Positions 1 to 6,584 of a stretch of DNA of 6,703 bases are shown one piece after another. Position numbers and translations under genes: made by a program. The notes under the pieces were generated by a model. It saw nothing but the letters and a program-made list of their open reading frames with translations, was not told the origin of the DNA and did not search any database. The DNA is from JANRLJ01 sp034437895. Its GTDB lineage: Bacteria; Chloroflexota; Anaerolineae; Aggregatilineales; Phototrophicaceae. The stretch is from contig DAOTTO010000068.1 of the NCBI GenBank assembly GCA_034437895.1, forward strand, positions 1-6,703, written 5' to 3'. Every line of letters starts with the position of its first letter. Positions within the stretch are counted from its first letter, which is position 1.

Positions 1-376
1 CGTTCTCATAGCGATCCAACCCGCGCAGCATAGTGTCGAGAAAATCCGGGCTGAGGACGAGATCATCTTCTAAGACGATTACCCGCCCGAATTGGGTGCA
101 AAGTTCGCTTACAGCCGTGACAATTGACCGCGCCAAGCCGAAGTTTGCCTCACGCTCTGTCACTACAGCGTCGAGTCGTGTTGCCCACTCACGCGCAATC
201 AGTCGTGCTGCTTGAACCGCGCCTAAATGTTCCAGCTTTTTCGCACCGTCGCAGTACAAATAAAGCTGACATTCATCCAATCGTCGGCAGCGCGAAAGTG
301 AGTCAAGCGCCCGCTGTAGATGATCGGGTCGGTTATAGGCAAACAGGGCGATGGGAGTTTTGCTAGGGTTGGACAT
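1..376 (-). CDS. Glycosyltransferase (family 2-like), N-terminal part, cut by window edge
   Basis: The minus strand is open from an ATG at 376 to the window edge, giving 125 codons and no stop, so this is the N-terminal part of a longer protein. It begins MSNPSKTPIALFAYNRPDHL, the usual opening of GT-A fold glycosyltransferases: a first beta strand, then the N-R-P-x-x-L nucleotide-binding turn (residues 15-20). A second strand ends in YCDGAK (41-46). The segment VIVLEDDLVLSPDFL (99-113) carries the E-D-D metal/nucleotide-sugar motif at 103-105. ANFGLARSI (77-85) also fits the family. From family knowledge it would transfer a sugar from a nucleotide-sugar donor, probably to a surface glycan; donor and acceptor cannot be read. 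An in-frame TGA lies a few codons upstream of the chosen ATG; an in-frame TTG directly before it is the only close alternative. The ribosome binding site is weak (AGGA about 15 nt upstream). It is divergent from the asparagine synthase gene. Confidence 0.85.
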   Translation of the reverse strand, partial: MSNPSKTPIALFAYNRPDHLQRALDSLSRCRRLDECQLYLYCDGAKKLEHLGAVQAARLIAREWATRLDAVVTEREANFGLARSIVTAVSELCTQFGRVIVLEDDLVLSPDFLDTMLRGLDRYEN

Positions 377-458
377 CAATGCGACGATTTTCCTGTGCGT
401 GAATCATAGGTGGGTAGTGTAAACAAATCATGTGGCTTTGAAAAGGGCGGGGGAAGTA

Positions 459-486
459 GAGTAATGAGTGCTGAGCAATGAGTGAT
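459..486. repeat. Heptanucleotide tandem array 1 (4 units)
   Basis: Four head-to-tail 7-bp units lie at 459-465 GAGTAAT, 466-472 GAGTGCT, 473-479 GAGCAAT and 480-486 GAGTGAT. All keep GAG at positions 1-3 and T at position 7. Degenerate heptamer arrays of this kind resemble the short tandemly repeated (STRR-type) sequences of cyanobacterial intergenic DNA and similar repeats in Chloroflexota. No coding frame spans them. The function is unknown. Confidence 0.75.
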
Positions 487-490
487 TACT

Positions 491-518
491 TTGATGTCCT
501 GATACGTAGGAACATCAA
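491..518. repeat. Imperfect inverted repeat (hairpin) in the divergent intergenic region
   Basis: TTGATGTCCT (491-500) pairs with AGG plus ACATCAA (508-510 and 512-518), giving ten base pairs with one bulged A at 511 around a 7-nt loop (501-507). There is no T-run after it, so it does not look like a rho-independent terminator. Its place between two divergent genes fits an operator or an RNA structure. The function is an inference only. Confidence 0.55.
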
Positions 519-542
519 TGTCTCTATGTAGGCAGTAAATGA

Positions 543-570
543 TTGTGGTATTCTTTTCGTTTGTGATATT
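543..570 (+). promoter_or_regulatory. Weak candidate promoter for the asparagine synthase gene
   Basis: TTGTGG (543-548) as a -35 is followed after 16 bp by GATATT (565-570) as a -10, with a TG one base ahead of the hexamer (562-563), as in extended -10 promoters. Each hexamer matches the sigma-70 consensus only in part (3/6 and 4/6). If real, transcription would start close to 577, so nearly the whole leader would be heptad array 2. This is a best guess. Confidence 0.25.
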
Positions 571-579
571 TCCTGTAGT

Positions 580-635
580 GCTAATCGCTGATGGCTAATC
601 GCTGACAGCTAAAAGCTAATCGCTAAAGGTTAACC
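580..635 (+). repeat. Heptanucleotide tandem array 2 (8 units) ending at the asnB start
   Basis: Eight contiguous 7-bp units fill 580-635: GCTAATC, GCTGATG, GCTAATC, GCTGACA, GCTAAAA, GCTAATC, GCTAAAG and the degenerate GTTAACC. Seven of the eight start with GCT, and GCTAATC occurs three times exactly. The array ends two bases before the ATG of the asparagine synthase gene. The last two units supply the ribosome binding site (AAAGG at 625-629, 8 nt from the ATG) and an 8-bp palindrome, GGTTAACC (628-635). Within the unit, positions 1-3 are most conserved and 4-7 vary. Confidence 0.85.
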
Positions 636-637
636 AA

Positions 638-2524
638 ATGTGCGGGATTGACGGAATCATCAGCCACAAACCATTAGATGAGGCGCAGCGGCTGCGGCTG
701 CGGACGATGAACAACACCCTCGCTCATCGCGGACCGAACGGCGAAGGATTTTACACTGCCGATCATGTCGCTTTAGGGATGCGCCGCCTGAGCGTGATTG
801 ATCTTGCTGGTGGCTGGCAGCCAATCTATAACGAAGATCACTCGCTGGCGGTTGTTGCTAATGGTGAGGTTTACAATTACATCGAGCTGCGGCGTGAACT
901 GGCGGTGCGTGGTCACAGCTTTAGCACTGATGGCGACATCGAAACGATTTTGCATTTTTACGAAGAATGCGGCGCTGATTGTGTCTTTCCGCTGCGTGGG
1001 ATGTATGCCTTTGCGCTGCACGACAGCCGAAACAATCGTGTTTTGATCGTGCGCGATAGGATGGGCGAAAAGCCGCTGTACTTTTATCATCAGGACGAAA
1101 CGCTGATTTTTGCGTCGGAATTGAAAGCACTTTTAGCGGTGCTTCCGCAAAAGCCGGAAATTGATCCAGCAGCGATTGACCTTTATTTTCATTATGGCTA
1201 TGTGCCCGAACCGCGCACGCCATTCTTGGACATTCACAAACTGCCCGCCGGAAACATGCTCCTGATTGATATTGATCCTTGGCGCGTCGAACAGCGTCAG
1301 TATTGGGATATGATGGATGCGGCTCCATTGGAAGGTGATCCGGTGGAAGCCATCCGCGCTGAATTGGATATTGTGAGTGAATTGGTCATCCGGTCTGATG
1401 TTCCCGTAGGCGTTGCCCTCAGCGGTGGTGTGGATTCAAGCGCACTTGCCGCGCTAACCGTCAAAAAATACCCCGGTACGCTGCGGGCGTTTAGCATCGG
1501 GTATCCCAATCGTCCCCCGAATGATGAACGGGCAGATGCCAAAGCCTTTGCCGATCATCTGAATATTCCCTTTTACGATATTGAGATTGTCCAAGACGAT
1601 ATGGTGCGCTTCTTCCCGGATTTGATGCGCTGCATGGACGACCCGATTGCCGACCCTGCCGGATATGGCTATTACATGGTCAGTAAGCTGGCGCATGAAA
1701 ATGATGTGCCTGTCCTGCTGCAAGGGCAGGGTGGTGATGAATTGTTCTGGGGCTATCCTTGGGTCAAGCAATCAGCGGAAGATGCGCTCCTCAAGCAGCG
1801 CCTAAATCAGCGCGAGCCAGCGTTGATGAGCCAAATGACACCGCCGCGCAGTTTGAATCCGTTTGCTAAGCCTAAAGCCGATCCGATGCGAGAAAAATTG
1901 CAGCGCCTGAACGATGGTTATGCCGATACGCTCCCCTTTATTGATGCCGCGCCGGATTTTCAGGTTGCCACTCAGACTATAAACGGGCTTTATGGTAACT
2001 ACTTGACTGGCAATTTGCCGCCGCGTAATGCGTATGCACCCTTCACCACATCTGCGCCCTGGCAGGATGTCCCGGTGATGATGACACGCCTGATTACGCA
2101 GACTTACTTACAGGAAAATGGTATCGCGCAAGGTGATCGACTCAGTATGGCCTCATCGGTTGAACTGCGGTTGCCCTTCGTGGATTACAAGTTGGTCGAA
2201 ACCGTCATCGGCTTCCGTAAGACACAGCAAGATCATATGCTGCCGCCGAAAACATGGCTGCGGAGCGCGTTACAAGGTATTGTCCCGGATTGGGTACTGA
2301 ATCGCCCAAAGAAGGGCTTCGCTCCACCGATTTTTGAATGGTACGGCGCATTATTGAAAGCACATGGGGCGAATCTAGTGGATGGCTATCTCGTCCAGAA
2401 GGGAATTCTTACGCCGGAGGCCGCCACGAGTTTGGCGCAAGGTGAGGGACTCAGGAACGGGGTGATTACGTTGCCGTTTAAAGCCCTGACGTTGGAAATG
2501 TGGGCGCGTAAAATGCTTTTATGA
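638..2524 (+). CDS. asnB: Asparagine synthase (glutamine-hydrolysing), AsnB type
   Basis: A complete 628-aa protein. The class II glutamine amidotransferase domain fills about residues 1-200, with nucleophile Cys2 after Met1 (MCGIDG, so the start is certain once Met is removed), HRGPN (30-34), RRLSVIDL (49-56), NGEVYN (75-80), D100 in the TDGDIET segment, and RDRMGEKPLY (139-148). The synthetase domain follows, with the ATP-pyrophosphatase loop SGGVDSS (262-268), GQGGDELFWGY (363-373), DRLSMASSVELRLPFVD (500-516) and RPKKGF (556-561). From family knowledge, the enzyme hydrolyses glutamine, channels ammonia, and amidates an ATP-activated carboxylate, classically aspartate to asparagine in the cytoplasm. 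The second motif departs from the usual GEGADELFGGY, a variant I associate with divergent AsnB-like amidotransferases; with a glycosyltransferase divergent upstream, a surface-glycan precursor is a possible alternative substrate. Catalytic residues look intact. AAAGG lies 8 nt before the ATG. The gene stands alone on its strand. Confidence 0.92.
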   Translation: MCGIDGIISHKPLDEAQRLRLRTMNNTLAHRGPNGEGFYTADHVALGMRRLSVIDLAGGWQPIYNEDHSLAVVANGEVYNYIELRRELAVRGHSFSTDGDIETILHFYEECGADCVFPLRGMYAFALHDSRNNRVLIVRDRMGEKPLYFYHQDETLIFASELKALLAVLPQKPEIDPAAIDLYFHYGYVPEPRTPFLDIHKLPAGNMLLIDIDPWRVEQRQYWDMMDAAPLEGDPVEAIRAELDIVSELVIRSDVPVGVALSGGVDSSALAALTVKKYPGTLRAFSIGYPNRPPNDERADAKAFADHLNIPFYDIEIVQDDMVRFFPDLMRCMDDPIADPAGYGYYMVSKLAHENDVPVLLQGQGGDELFWGYPWVKQSAEDALLKQRLNQREPALMSQMTPPRSLNPFAKPKADPMREKLQRLNDGYADTLPFIDAAPDFQVATQTINGLYGNYLTGNLPPRNAYAPFTTSAPWQDVPVMMTRLITQTYLQENGIAQGDRLSMASSVELRLPFVDYKLVETVIGFRKTQQDHMLPPKTWLRSALQGIVPDWVLNRPKKGFAPPIFEWYGALLKAHGANLVDGYLVQKGILTPEAATSLAQGEGLRNGVITLPFKALTLEMWARKMLL

Positions 2525-2604
2525 AATAACAGCGTTTTCGTCAGTGGAGAGATGGGTTTCATCAATTTTGGAGGTTAGTTGGGCGGATGTTCACCCGCTT
2601 TGAT

Positions 2605-2988
2605 TCAAATTCTGCGGGCGGTAATGATGCGATCTATATTCATTTTAAGGCGGTCAACTGTAGCTCGTCCGATAGGTGTTTTGCCTGCGACTATCGCGCC
2701 ACCTTCTGTCCAATCAAAATGATCTAACCATTCTTGCTGACGTGGATTGAATAAAGGGGTTGTTTCCTTAGAAAGTGGATCGGGAGCAGAGGTCGCTTTC
2801 CATTTGCTCAAGTTACAAGATGAACAGGCCAAACATAGATTATCGGGATGGTCATTGCCTGTCGGGTTGATATGTTCAACGTGCATCGATTGACCACAAA
2901 CACGCTGACAGGTTTGACAGTATTCACAACAATTGTTGGCACGTTCATGAACAAAACGAAGGGTTTACGCCCACGATAAATCAGACAT
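2605..2988 (-). pseudogene. HNH endonuclease gene with in-frame stop at codon 8
   Basis: Reading from the ATG at 2988, the frame gives MSDLSWA, then TAA (2967-2965), then an uninterrupted HNH protein to the TGA at 2607-2605 (127 residues plus stop if the TAA is read through). After the stop come TLRFVHERANN, a first zinc knuckle C21-E-Y-C24, the HNH core H36-V-E-H39, N50 in the PDNL segment, a second knuckle C55-S-S-C58 and N59 in CNLSK. The C-terminal half, with PLFNPRQQEW and a GRATVDRLKMN stretch, matches the HNH family common in Chloroflexota and cyanobacteria. The ATG overlaps the end of the preceding gene by 8 bp, a coupled arrangement that supports it as the ancestral start. No ATG, GTG or TTG lies between the TAA and Met35 (2886), and starting at Met35 would lose the first knuckle. 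One transition (CAA to TAA) explains the damage; a sequencing error is possible. Confidence 0.75.
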
Positions 2989-3406
2989 CCTCCCCAGTCC
3001 AATCCTGTCCGGTGATTTTGTATCCTCGCTCCATAAGAATGCCTGCCGCCCACGCCTTTCGCAGCGTCAAACGCTGACCCCGTTCTACGAGTTCCGAGAG
3101 TTCATGATATTCATCCGGCAAAACGCTGCCGAAGTTATTGCGATTCATCAAAACCTGCATTCGTTCTTGAAGGGTATAGGACATTTGCTCCCGTGCGATA
3201 CTACGTAATGTGTCATCGGAAAGAAATTTAAACGCGACGAGTTCTGTTTCTTCGTCAGGGGCGATGTTCGGCAGCGAAATATCAAGTACAGAGCGCAGTT
3301 GGTCAAGAACGACTTGTTCAACCGATTGGGCTTTTGCTTCAGCGATTTGCTGAAACGAATCAAAAATTGTTTCGGGCAAGTTCACCGTAATGGCGTAGTC
3401 ATTCAT
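2981..3406 (-). CDS. Hypothetical protein, partner of the HNH gene
   Basis: A 141-aa soluble protein of unknown function. It opens with a short strand (ITVNLP, about 6-11), followed by a long helix (about 12-40) with SVEQVVLDQLRSVL, a layout seen in small antitoxin-like or ribbon-helix-helix-like proteins. A helical acidic middle follows, then the C-terminal stretch LPDEYHELSELVERGQRLTLRKAWAAGILMERGY (about 96-129). I recall similar proteins beside HNH genes in Chloroflexota and cyanobacteria but cannot assign a function. There is no signal peptide or membrane helix. AGG at 3416-3414 is 7 nt before the ATG. Its stop (TGA, 2983-2981) lies inside the start of the HNH gene, so the two were probably translated together. 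It begins 34 bp after the second Uma2 gene. A DNA-binding or antitoxin role is speculative. Confidence 0.75.
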   Translation of the reverse strand: MNDYAITVNLPETIFDSFQQIAEAKAQSVEQVVLDQLRSVLDISLPNIAPDEETELVAFKFLSDDTLRSIAREQMSYTLQERMQVLMNRNNFGSVLPDEYHELSELVERGQRLTLRKAWAAGILMERGYKITGQDWTGEDV

Positions 3407-3440
3407 TTTTATGCCTATCGTTTTAGTTCCGCATTTTTCA

Positions 3441-4016
3441 CTATTCTTGCTCGAATTTTACCTTATCATACACATCTGACAGGGGCAGTGAACAGCCAAT
3501 AGAAGTAATCTCCACAGTACTTTCTAATAATGCTGCGTCGGAAAATAACCACTGCCCGTTTTCCTGACGGAGATAGCGTTCAATACGTGGGGCATCCTGC
3601 GAAATGAGGATGTATTCCTGAAGCGAGTCGAGTGTGCGATAGTTCTGGAACTTTTTACTGCGATCATACTGCTCAGTTGAGGGCGACAGGACTTCGATAA
3701 TGAGGGCAGGGTTAAGCAGGGTATCGACCTCGGCATCTTCAAATTCCGGCGTACTACAGACTACTGTAACATCAGGATAAGCATAGTTGGCGTTAAATAC
3801 GCGCACACGCATATCACTGGGATAGATTCTACAGGGGCGGTTACGCAACTGAATTCCAATCGTGATGATAAGATTGGCAACAATCAAATTATGATTTTCG
3901 CTGGCTCCCGCCATGAGATAAACTTCGCCGGCGAGGTACTCATGTTTCTCCTCACTGGCGCGTTCAAACGCGAGATATTCCTCGACAGTCCATTTTTTGT
4001 TGGGTAATGCTGACAT
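3441..4016 (-). CDS. Uma2 family (DUF820) PD-(D/E)XK nuclease-fold protein, copy B
   Basis: A complete 191-aa protein, the downstream member of a tandem pair. Family marks are WTVEEYLAFERASEEKHEYLAGE at the N terminus, the acidic position of YPD (D82), E108 in LIIEVLSPST and K121-K122 in the YDRSKKFQNY stretch, followed by EYILIS and RIERYLR. D82, E108 and a following lysine fit the metal-binding and catalytic positions of the PD-(D/E)XK fold. Uma2 proteins are annotated as putative restriction-type endonucleases and occur in many copies in cyanobacteria and Chloroflexota, but their physiological role is not known to me. There is no signal peptide. GAGG lies about 10 nt before the ATG, in a leader shared with copy A. 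It follows copy A by 25 bp. The two proteins are about 77 % identical (147 of 191 by hand count). Confidence 0.9.
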   Translation of the reverse strand: MSALPNKKWTVEEYLAFERASEEKHEYLAGEVYLMAGASENHNLIVANLIITIGIQLRNRPCRIYPSDMRVRVFNANYAYPDVTVVCSTPEFEDAEVDTLLNPALIIEVLSPSTEQYDRSKKFQNYRTLDSLQEYILISQDAPRIERYLRQENGQWLFSDAALLESTVEITSIGCSLPLSDVYDKVKFEQE

Positions 4017-4041
4017 CGCTCAAGACCTCGTATGGTGTCAA

Positions 4042-4617
4042 TTATTCCTGCTCGTAATTCACCTTGTCATATACTTCTTCCAACAGCAGAGTACAGCCAA
4101 TTGAGGGAAGTTCTAAAGCGGCTTCTAACTTCGTTGCGTCGGAAAATAACCACTGCCCGTTTTCCTGCCGGAGATAGCGTTCAATACGTGGGGCATCCTG
4201 CGAAATGAGGATGTATTCCTTAAGTGAGTCGAGTGTTCGGTAGTTCTGGAACTTTTTACTGCAATCATATTGTTCAGTTGAGGGCGACAGGACTTCGATA
4301 ATGAGGGTAGGGTTAAGCAGGGTATCGACCTCGGCATCCTCAAATTCCGGCGTACCACAGACTACCTTAAAATCGGGATACGTATAATTCTTAGCGGAGA
4401 CGCGCACCCTCATATCGTTGATATAGGCTTCACATGAACGGCCTAAAAGTTGAGTGCCTAAAATTCGGGCAAGGTTGACACCGATTAAATTGTGCTTTCG
4501 GCTTGCGCCAGTCATCAAATAGATGTCGCCAGCGAGGTATTCATGTTTCTCCTCGCTGGCGCGTTCAAACGCGAGATAGTCCTCAACAGTCCATTTTTTG
4601 TTGGTTAATGCTGACAT
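4042..4617 (-). CDS. Uma2 family (DUF820) PD-(D/E)XK nuclease-fold protein, copy A
   Basis: A 191-aa protein, the upstream member of the tandem pair and equal in length to copy B with no gap in the alignment. It keeps the same candidate active-site residues: D82 (YPD), E108 (IIEVLSPST) and K121-K122. Differences from copy B cluster at residues 31-90 (26 of 60) and 161-191 (13 of 31), while 1-30 and 91-160 are nearly unchanged (2 of 30 and 4 of 70). A nuclease activity is inferred from the fold only. The gene starts 75 bp after the ABC exporter stop; that gap shows only a poor -10-like TAGAAT without a fitting -35, so read-through from the exporter transcript is possible. The ribosome binding site GAGG lies in the leader shared with copy B. 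Confidence 0.9.
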   Translation of the reverse strand: MSALTNKKWTVEDYLAFERASEEKHEYLAGDIYLMTGASRKHNLIGVNLARILGTQLLGRSCEAYINDMRVRVSAKNYTYPDFKVVCGTPEFEDAEVDTLLNPTLIIEVLSPSTEQYDCSKKFQNYRTLDSLKEYILISQDAPRIERYLRQENGQWLFSDATKLEAALELPSIGCTLLLEEVYDKVNYEQE

Positions 4618-4692
4618 CGCTCAAGACCTCGTACGGCATTCTAAACACAACAATACACCAATCCTGATCTTGAAGCGAGACATCATCGCAAG

Positions 4693-6534
4693 CTACACCG
4701 CGCCCAATTGCGCGACTTCTTGCGTCGTGAGTTTCACTGCATTCTCAATGTAATCGAGTGATTGATGGCGGAAATAGGTGTTATACAGTTCGGCATAATG
4801 CCCGGCTCGCGCCAGAAGTTGATCGTGCGTTCCTTGCTCGATGATCTCACCCTTATTCAACACAATAATGCGATCCGCGTTTTTGATAGTGGAAAGACGA
4901 TGCGCGATCACAATCGATGTGCGGTTTTCCAGCACCACATCCAGCCCTTCTTGAATCAACGTCTCGGTTAACGGGTCGATGCTGGCGGTGGCTTCATCTA
5001 GAATGAAGATCGACGGATTTTGCAGCAGCACCCGCGCTAAAGCCACCAACTGCCGCTGACCCATACTCAAATTGCCGCCGCGTTCACCCACTTGTGTTTG
5101 CAGTCCGTTAGGCAGGACGCGAATCCAATCGCCAGCGCCGACCATCTGCGCCACGCGCTCCACTGCTTCATCACTCGCGTCTGCTTTGCCATAGCGGATA
5201 TTTTCCAGCACTGTACCATCGAACAAAAAGGGCGACTGGGTGACGATGCCGAGACGGTGATGATAATCGCCCAAATCGAGCGAGCGAATATCGTGATCGT
5301 CAATCATGAGTGTGCCGCTTTGGAATTCATAAAAGCGCGAGATCAACTTGCCGACACTGGATTTACCTGATCCGGTGTGTCCGACAAGGGCGAGTGTCTC
5401 GCCTGCGTTGATCGTCAGCGAGAAATCTTTCAGCACCTGCTCGTTTTCGTTATAGCTGAAATCAACACCGTCAAAGCGAATCTCGCCTTTGATTTCCGGC
5501 AGTTTGAGGTGATCGGTCTGAATAACCTTTGGCGTGGCATCAATCAGCGCGAAGACGCGCTCCCCCGCCGCCAACCCAAGCTGAAACTGGCTCCAGAATG
5601 AGGCGATGCTCGTCAACGGATACCAGAACAGCGCGATCCCTTGAATAAACAAATACCAATCGCCAGCGGAAAGGCTGCCGGTTTGTACGGTGCGTCCGCC
5701 GAAATAAACGAGCGCCGCAGTGCCGAAGCCCGAAATAGTATTCAAAATCGGGAAGATGCTGCTGAAGGTATAGCCTGTACGCAGGTTGATGCGAAACGAC
5801 TGTTTGTTTACGTCCAGAAATTCCTGATAGATGGCATTTTCCTGGCGAAATGTTTTGGCGACGGCGATGCCGCTGACGGTTTCTTGGATATGGGCGCTGA
5901 CAACAGCGTTCACACGGCGCGATTGTGTGACGGTGTTACGGGCGATTTTGCGGAAAGCGAGCGCCGTACCGATGATAAAAGGAGCCAGTGCCAACGTGAG
6001 CAGAGTCAAACGTAAATCAACACTGAACAAGTAGACAATGAGCAAGACCACCAGCAGAATTTGGCTCATCAATTCCGTCGCCAGCGCGACGACTTGAGAA
6101 AAAGATTGCGTATCTGAAGTCACGCGGCTGACGATCTTGCCGGAAGGGTAGGCATCATAAAAAGAGAGATCGCGCTTTAGTACAGCATCAAAGGCATCTT
6201 CGCGCAATTTAAGCGTGACATTGCCAATCGCTTCCGCAGAAATCCATTGACGGACAGCGTTAAACAACCAACTTAAGAGGCCAAGCACGGTAATCACTGC
6301 CGTGATGACCAGCAGAGTCTGGGTGGTAGGATCGGCTTGCAGGCGGTCTAACCCCTCTGAGATATAGATGGGTAAGGCAGTACCGACGAGCGAACTCACA
6401 AGAATCGCCAGTGCGACCAGCGTCATCTGTTTAATCTGGGGGCGGAAGTAGCCAGTGATGCGCTTGACGAGTTCACCATCTTTGTACTGACGGTCATAAG
6501 CCTCGGCATCGAGGCCATCCATGATAAAGCCCAT
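4693..6534 (-). CDS. ABC exporter half-transporter (fused membrane and ATPase domains)
   Basis: A 613-aa protein with the type IV/MsbA-like exporter layout. Six hydrophobic segments lie at about 37-58, 72-93, 153-171, 174-194, 258-278 and 291-313, with the family stretch SGKIVSRVTSD (131-141) in a cytoplasmic loop. The ATPase domain has the A-loop Tyr361, Walker A GHTGSGKSS (385-393), Q-loop Gln433, signature LSMGQ (489-493), Walker B ending in D513 with catalytic E514, and switch His545. All ATP-site residues are present, so it should hydrolyse ATP, acting as a homodimer or as one half of a heterodimer in the cytoplasmic membrane. The substrate (drug, lipid or peptide) cannot be read. AGGAG (6545-6541) lies 6 nt before the ATG, which supports this start over the internal Met5. 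It is first in the minus-strand block, with a good promoter upstream. No partner half-transporter is in the window, though one could lie beyond 6703. Confidence 0.93.
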   Translation of the reverse strand: MGFIMDGLDAEAYDRQYKDGELVKRITGYFRPQIKQMTLVALAILVSSLVGTALPIYISEGLDRLQADPTTQTLLVITAVITVLGLLSWLFNAVRQWISAEAIGNVTLKLREDAFDAVLKRDLSFYDAYPSGKIVSRVTSDTQSFSQVVALATELMSQILLVVLLIVYLFSVDLRLTLLTLALAPFIIGTALAFRKIARNTVTQSRRVNAVVSAHIQETVSGIAVAKTFRQENAIYQEFLDVNKQSFRINLRTGYTFSSIFPILNTISGFGTAALVYFGGRTVQTGSLSAGDWYLFIQGIALFWYPLTSIASFWSQFQLGLAAGERVFALIDATPKVIQTDHLKLPEIKGEIRFDGVDFSYNENEQVLKDFSLTINAGETLALVGHTGSGKSSVGKLISRFYEFQSGTLMIDDHDIRSLDLGDYHHRLGIVTQSPFLFDGTVLENIRYGKADASDEAVERVAQMVGAGDWIRVLPNGLQTQVGERGGNLSMGQRQLVALARVLLQNPSIFILDEATASIDPLTETLIQEGLDVVLENRTSIVIAHRLSTIKNADRIIVLNKGEIIEQGTHDQLLARAGHYAELYNTYFRHQSLDYIENAVKLTTQEVAQLGAV

Positions 6535-6584
6535 TTTTCACTCCTGATGGTTGATAAGGGGTCAAAAAGAATAGGGAAGGGTGT

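Larger units (their letters stand above)
3441..4636. repeat. Tandem duplication of a roughly 600-bp Uma2 unit
   Basis: Two direct copies, 601 bp apart, cover 3441-4035 and 4042-4636. Each holds one Uma2 gene plus the same 19-bp leader with the ribosome binding site (4017-4035 and 4618-4636, one difference). Similarity ends at the stop codons on one side and about 19 bp before the start codons on the other. DNA identity is uneven: about 95 % over codons 91-160 (10 differences in 210 bp by hand) and about 63 % over codons 31-90 (67 in 180 bp). Confidence 0.9.

Noticed and set aside
33..366. Two plus-strand open frames at the left edge.
   Set aside because: They are antisense shadows of the partial glycosyltransferase, which has clear family motifs.
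403..408. TATGAT on the minus strand as a -10 for the glycosyltransferase gene.
   Set aside because: No acceptable -35 lies at 16-18 bp and there is no extended -10 TG; a match this loose is expected by chance.
459..635. The repeats as a CRISPR array.
   Set aside because: The units are 7 bp and contiguous with no spacers, and no cas gene is present.
773..1771. Several minus-strand and alternate-frame open frames inside the asparagine synthase gene.
   Set aside because: They lie wholly within a gene whose catalytic motifs are intact, and their translations show no recognisable domain.
2579..2598. Possible terminator between the convergent asnB and HNH genes.
   Set aside because: The stem is only GCGG/CCGC plus two G-U pairs, and no real T-run follows on either strand, so it is too weak to call.
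2808..3053. An 81-aa minus-strand frame overlapping the HNH start and the end of the 141-aa gene.
   Set aside because: It is out of frame with both supported genes, shows no family motif, and its C-terminal half is the HNH zinc-finger region read in the wrong frame.
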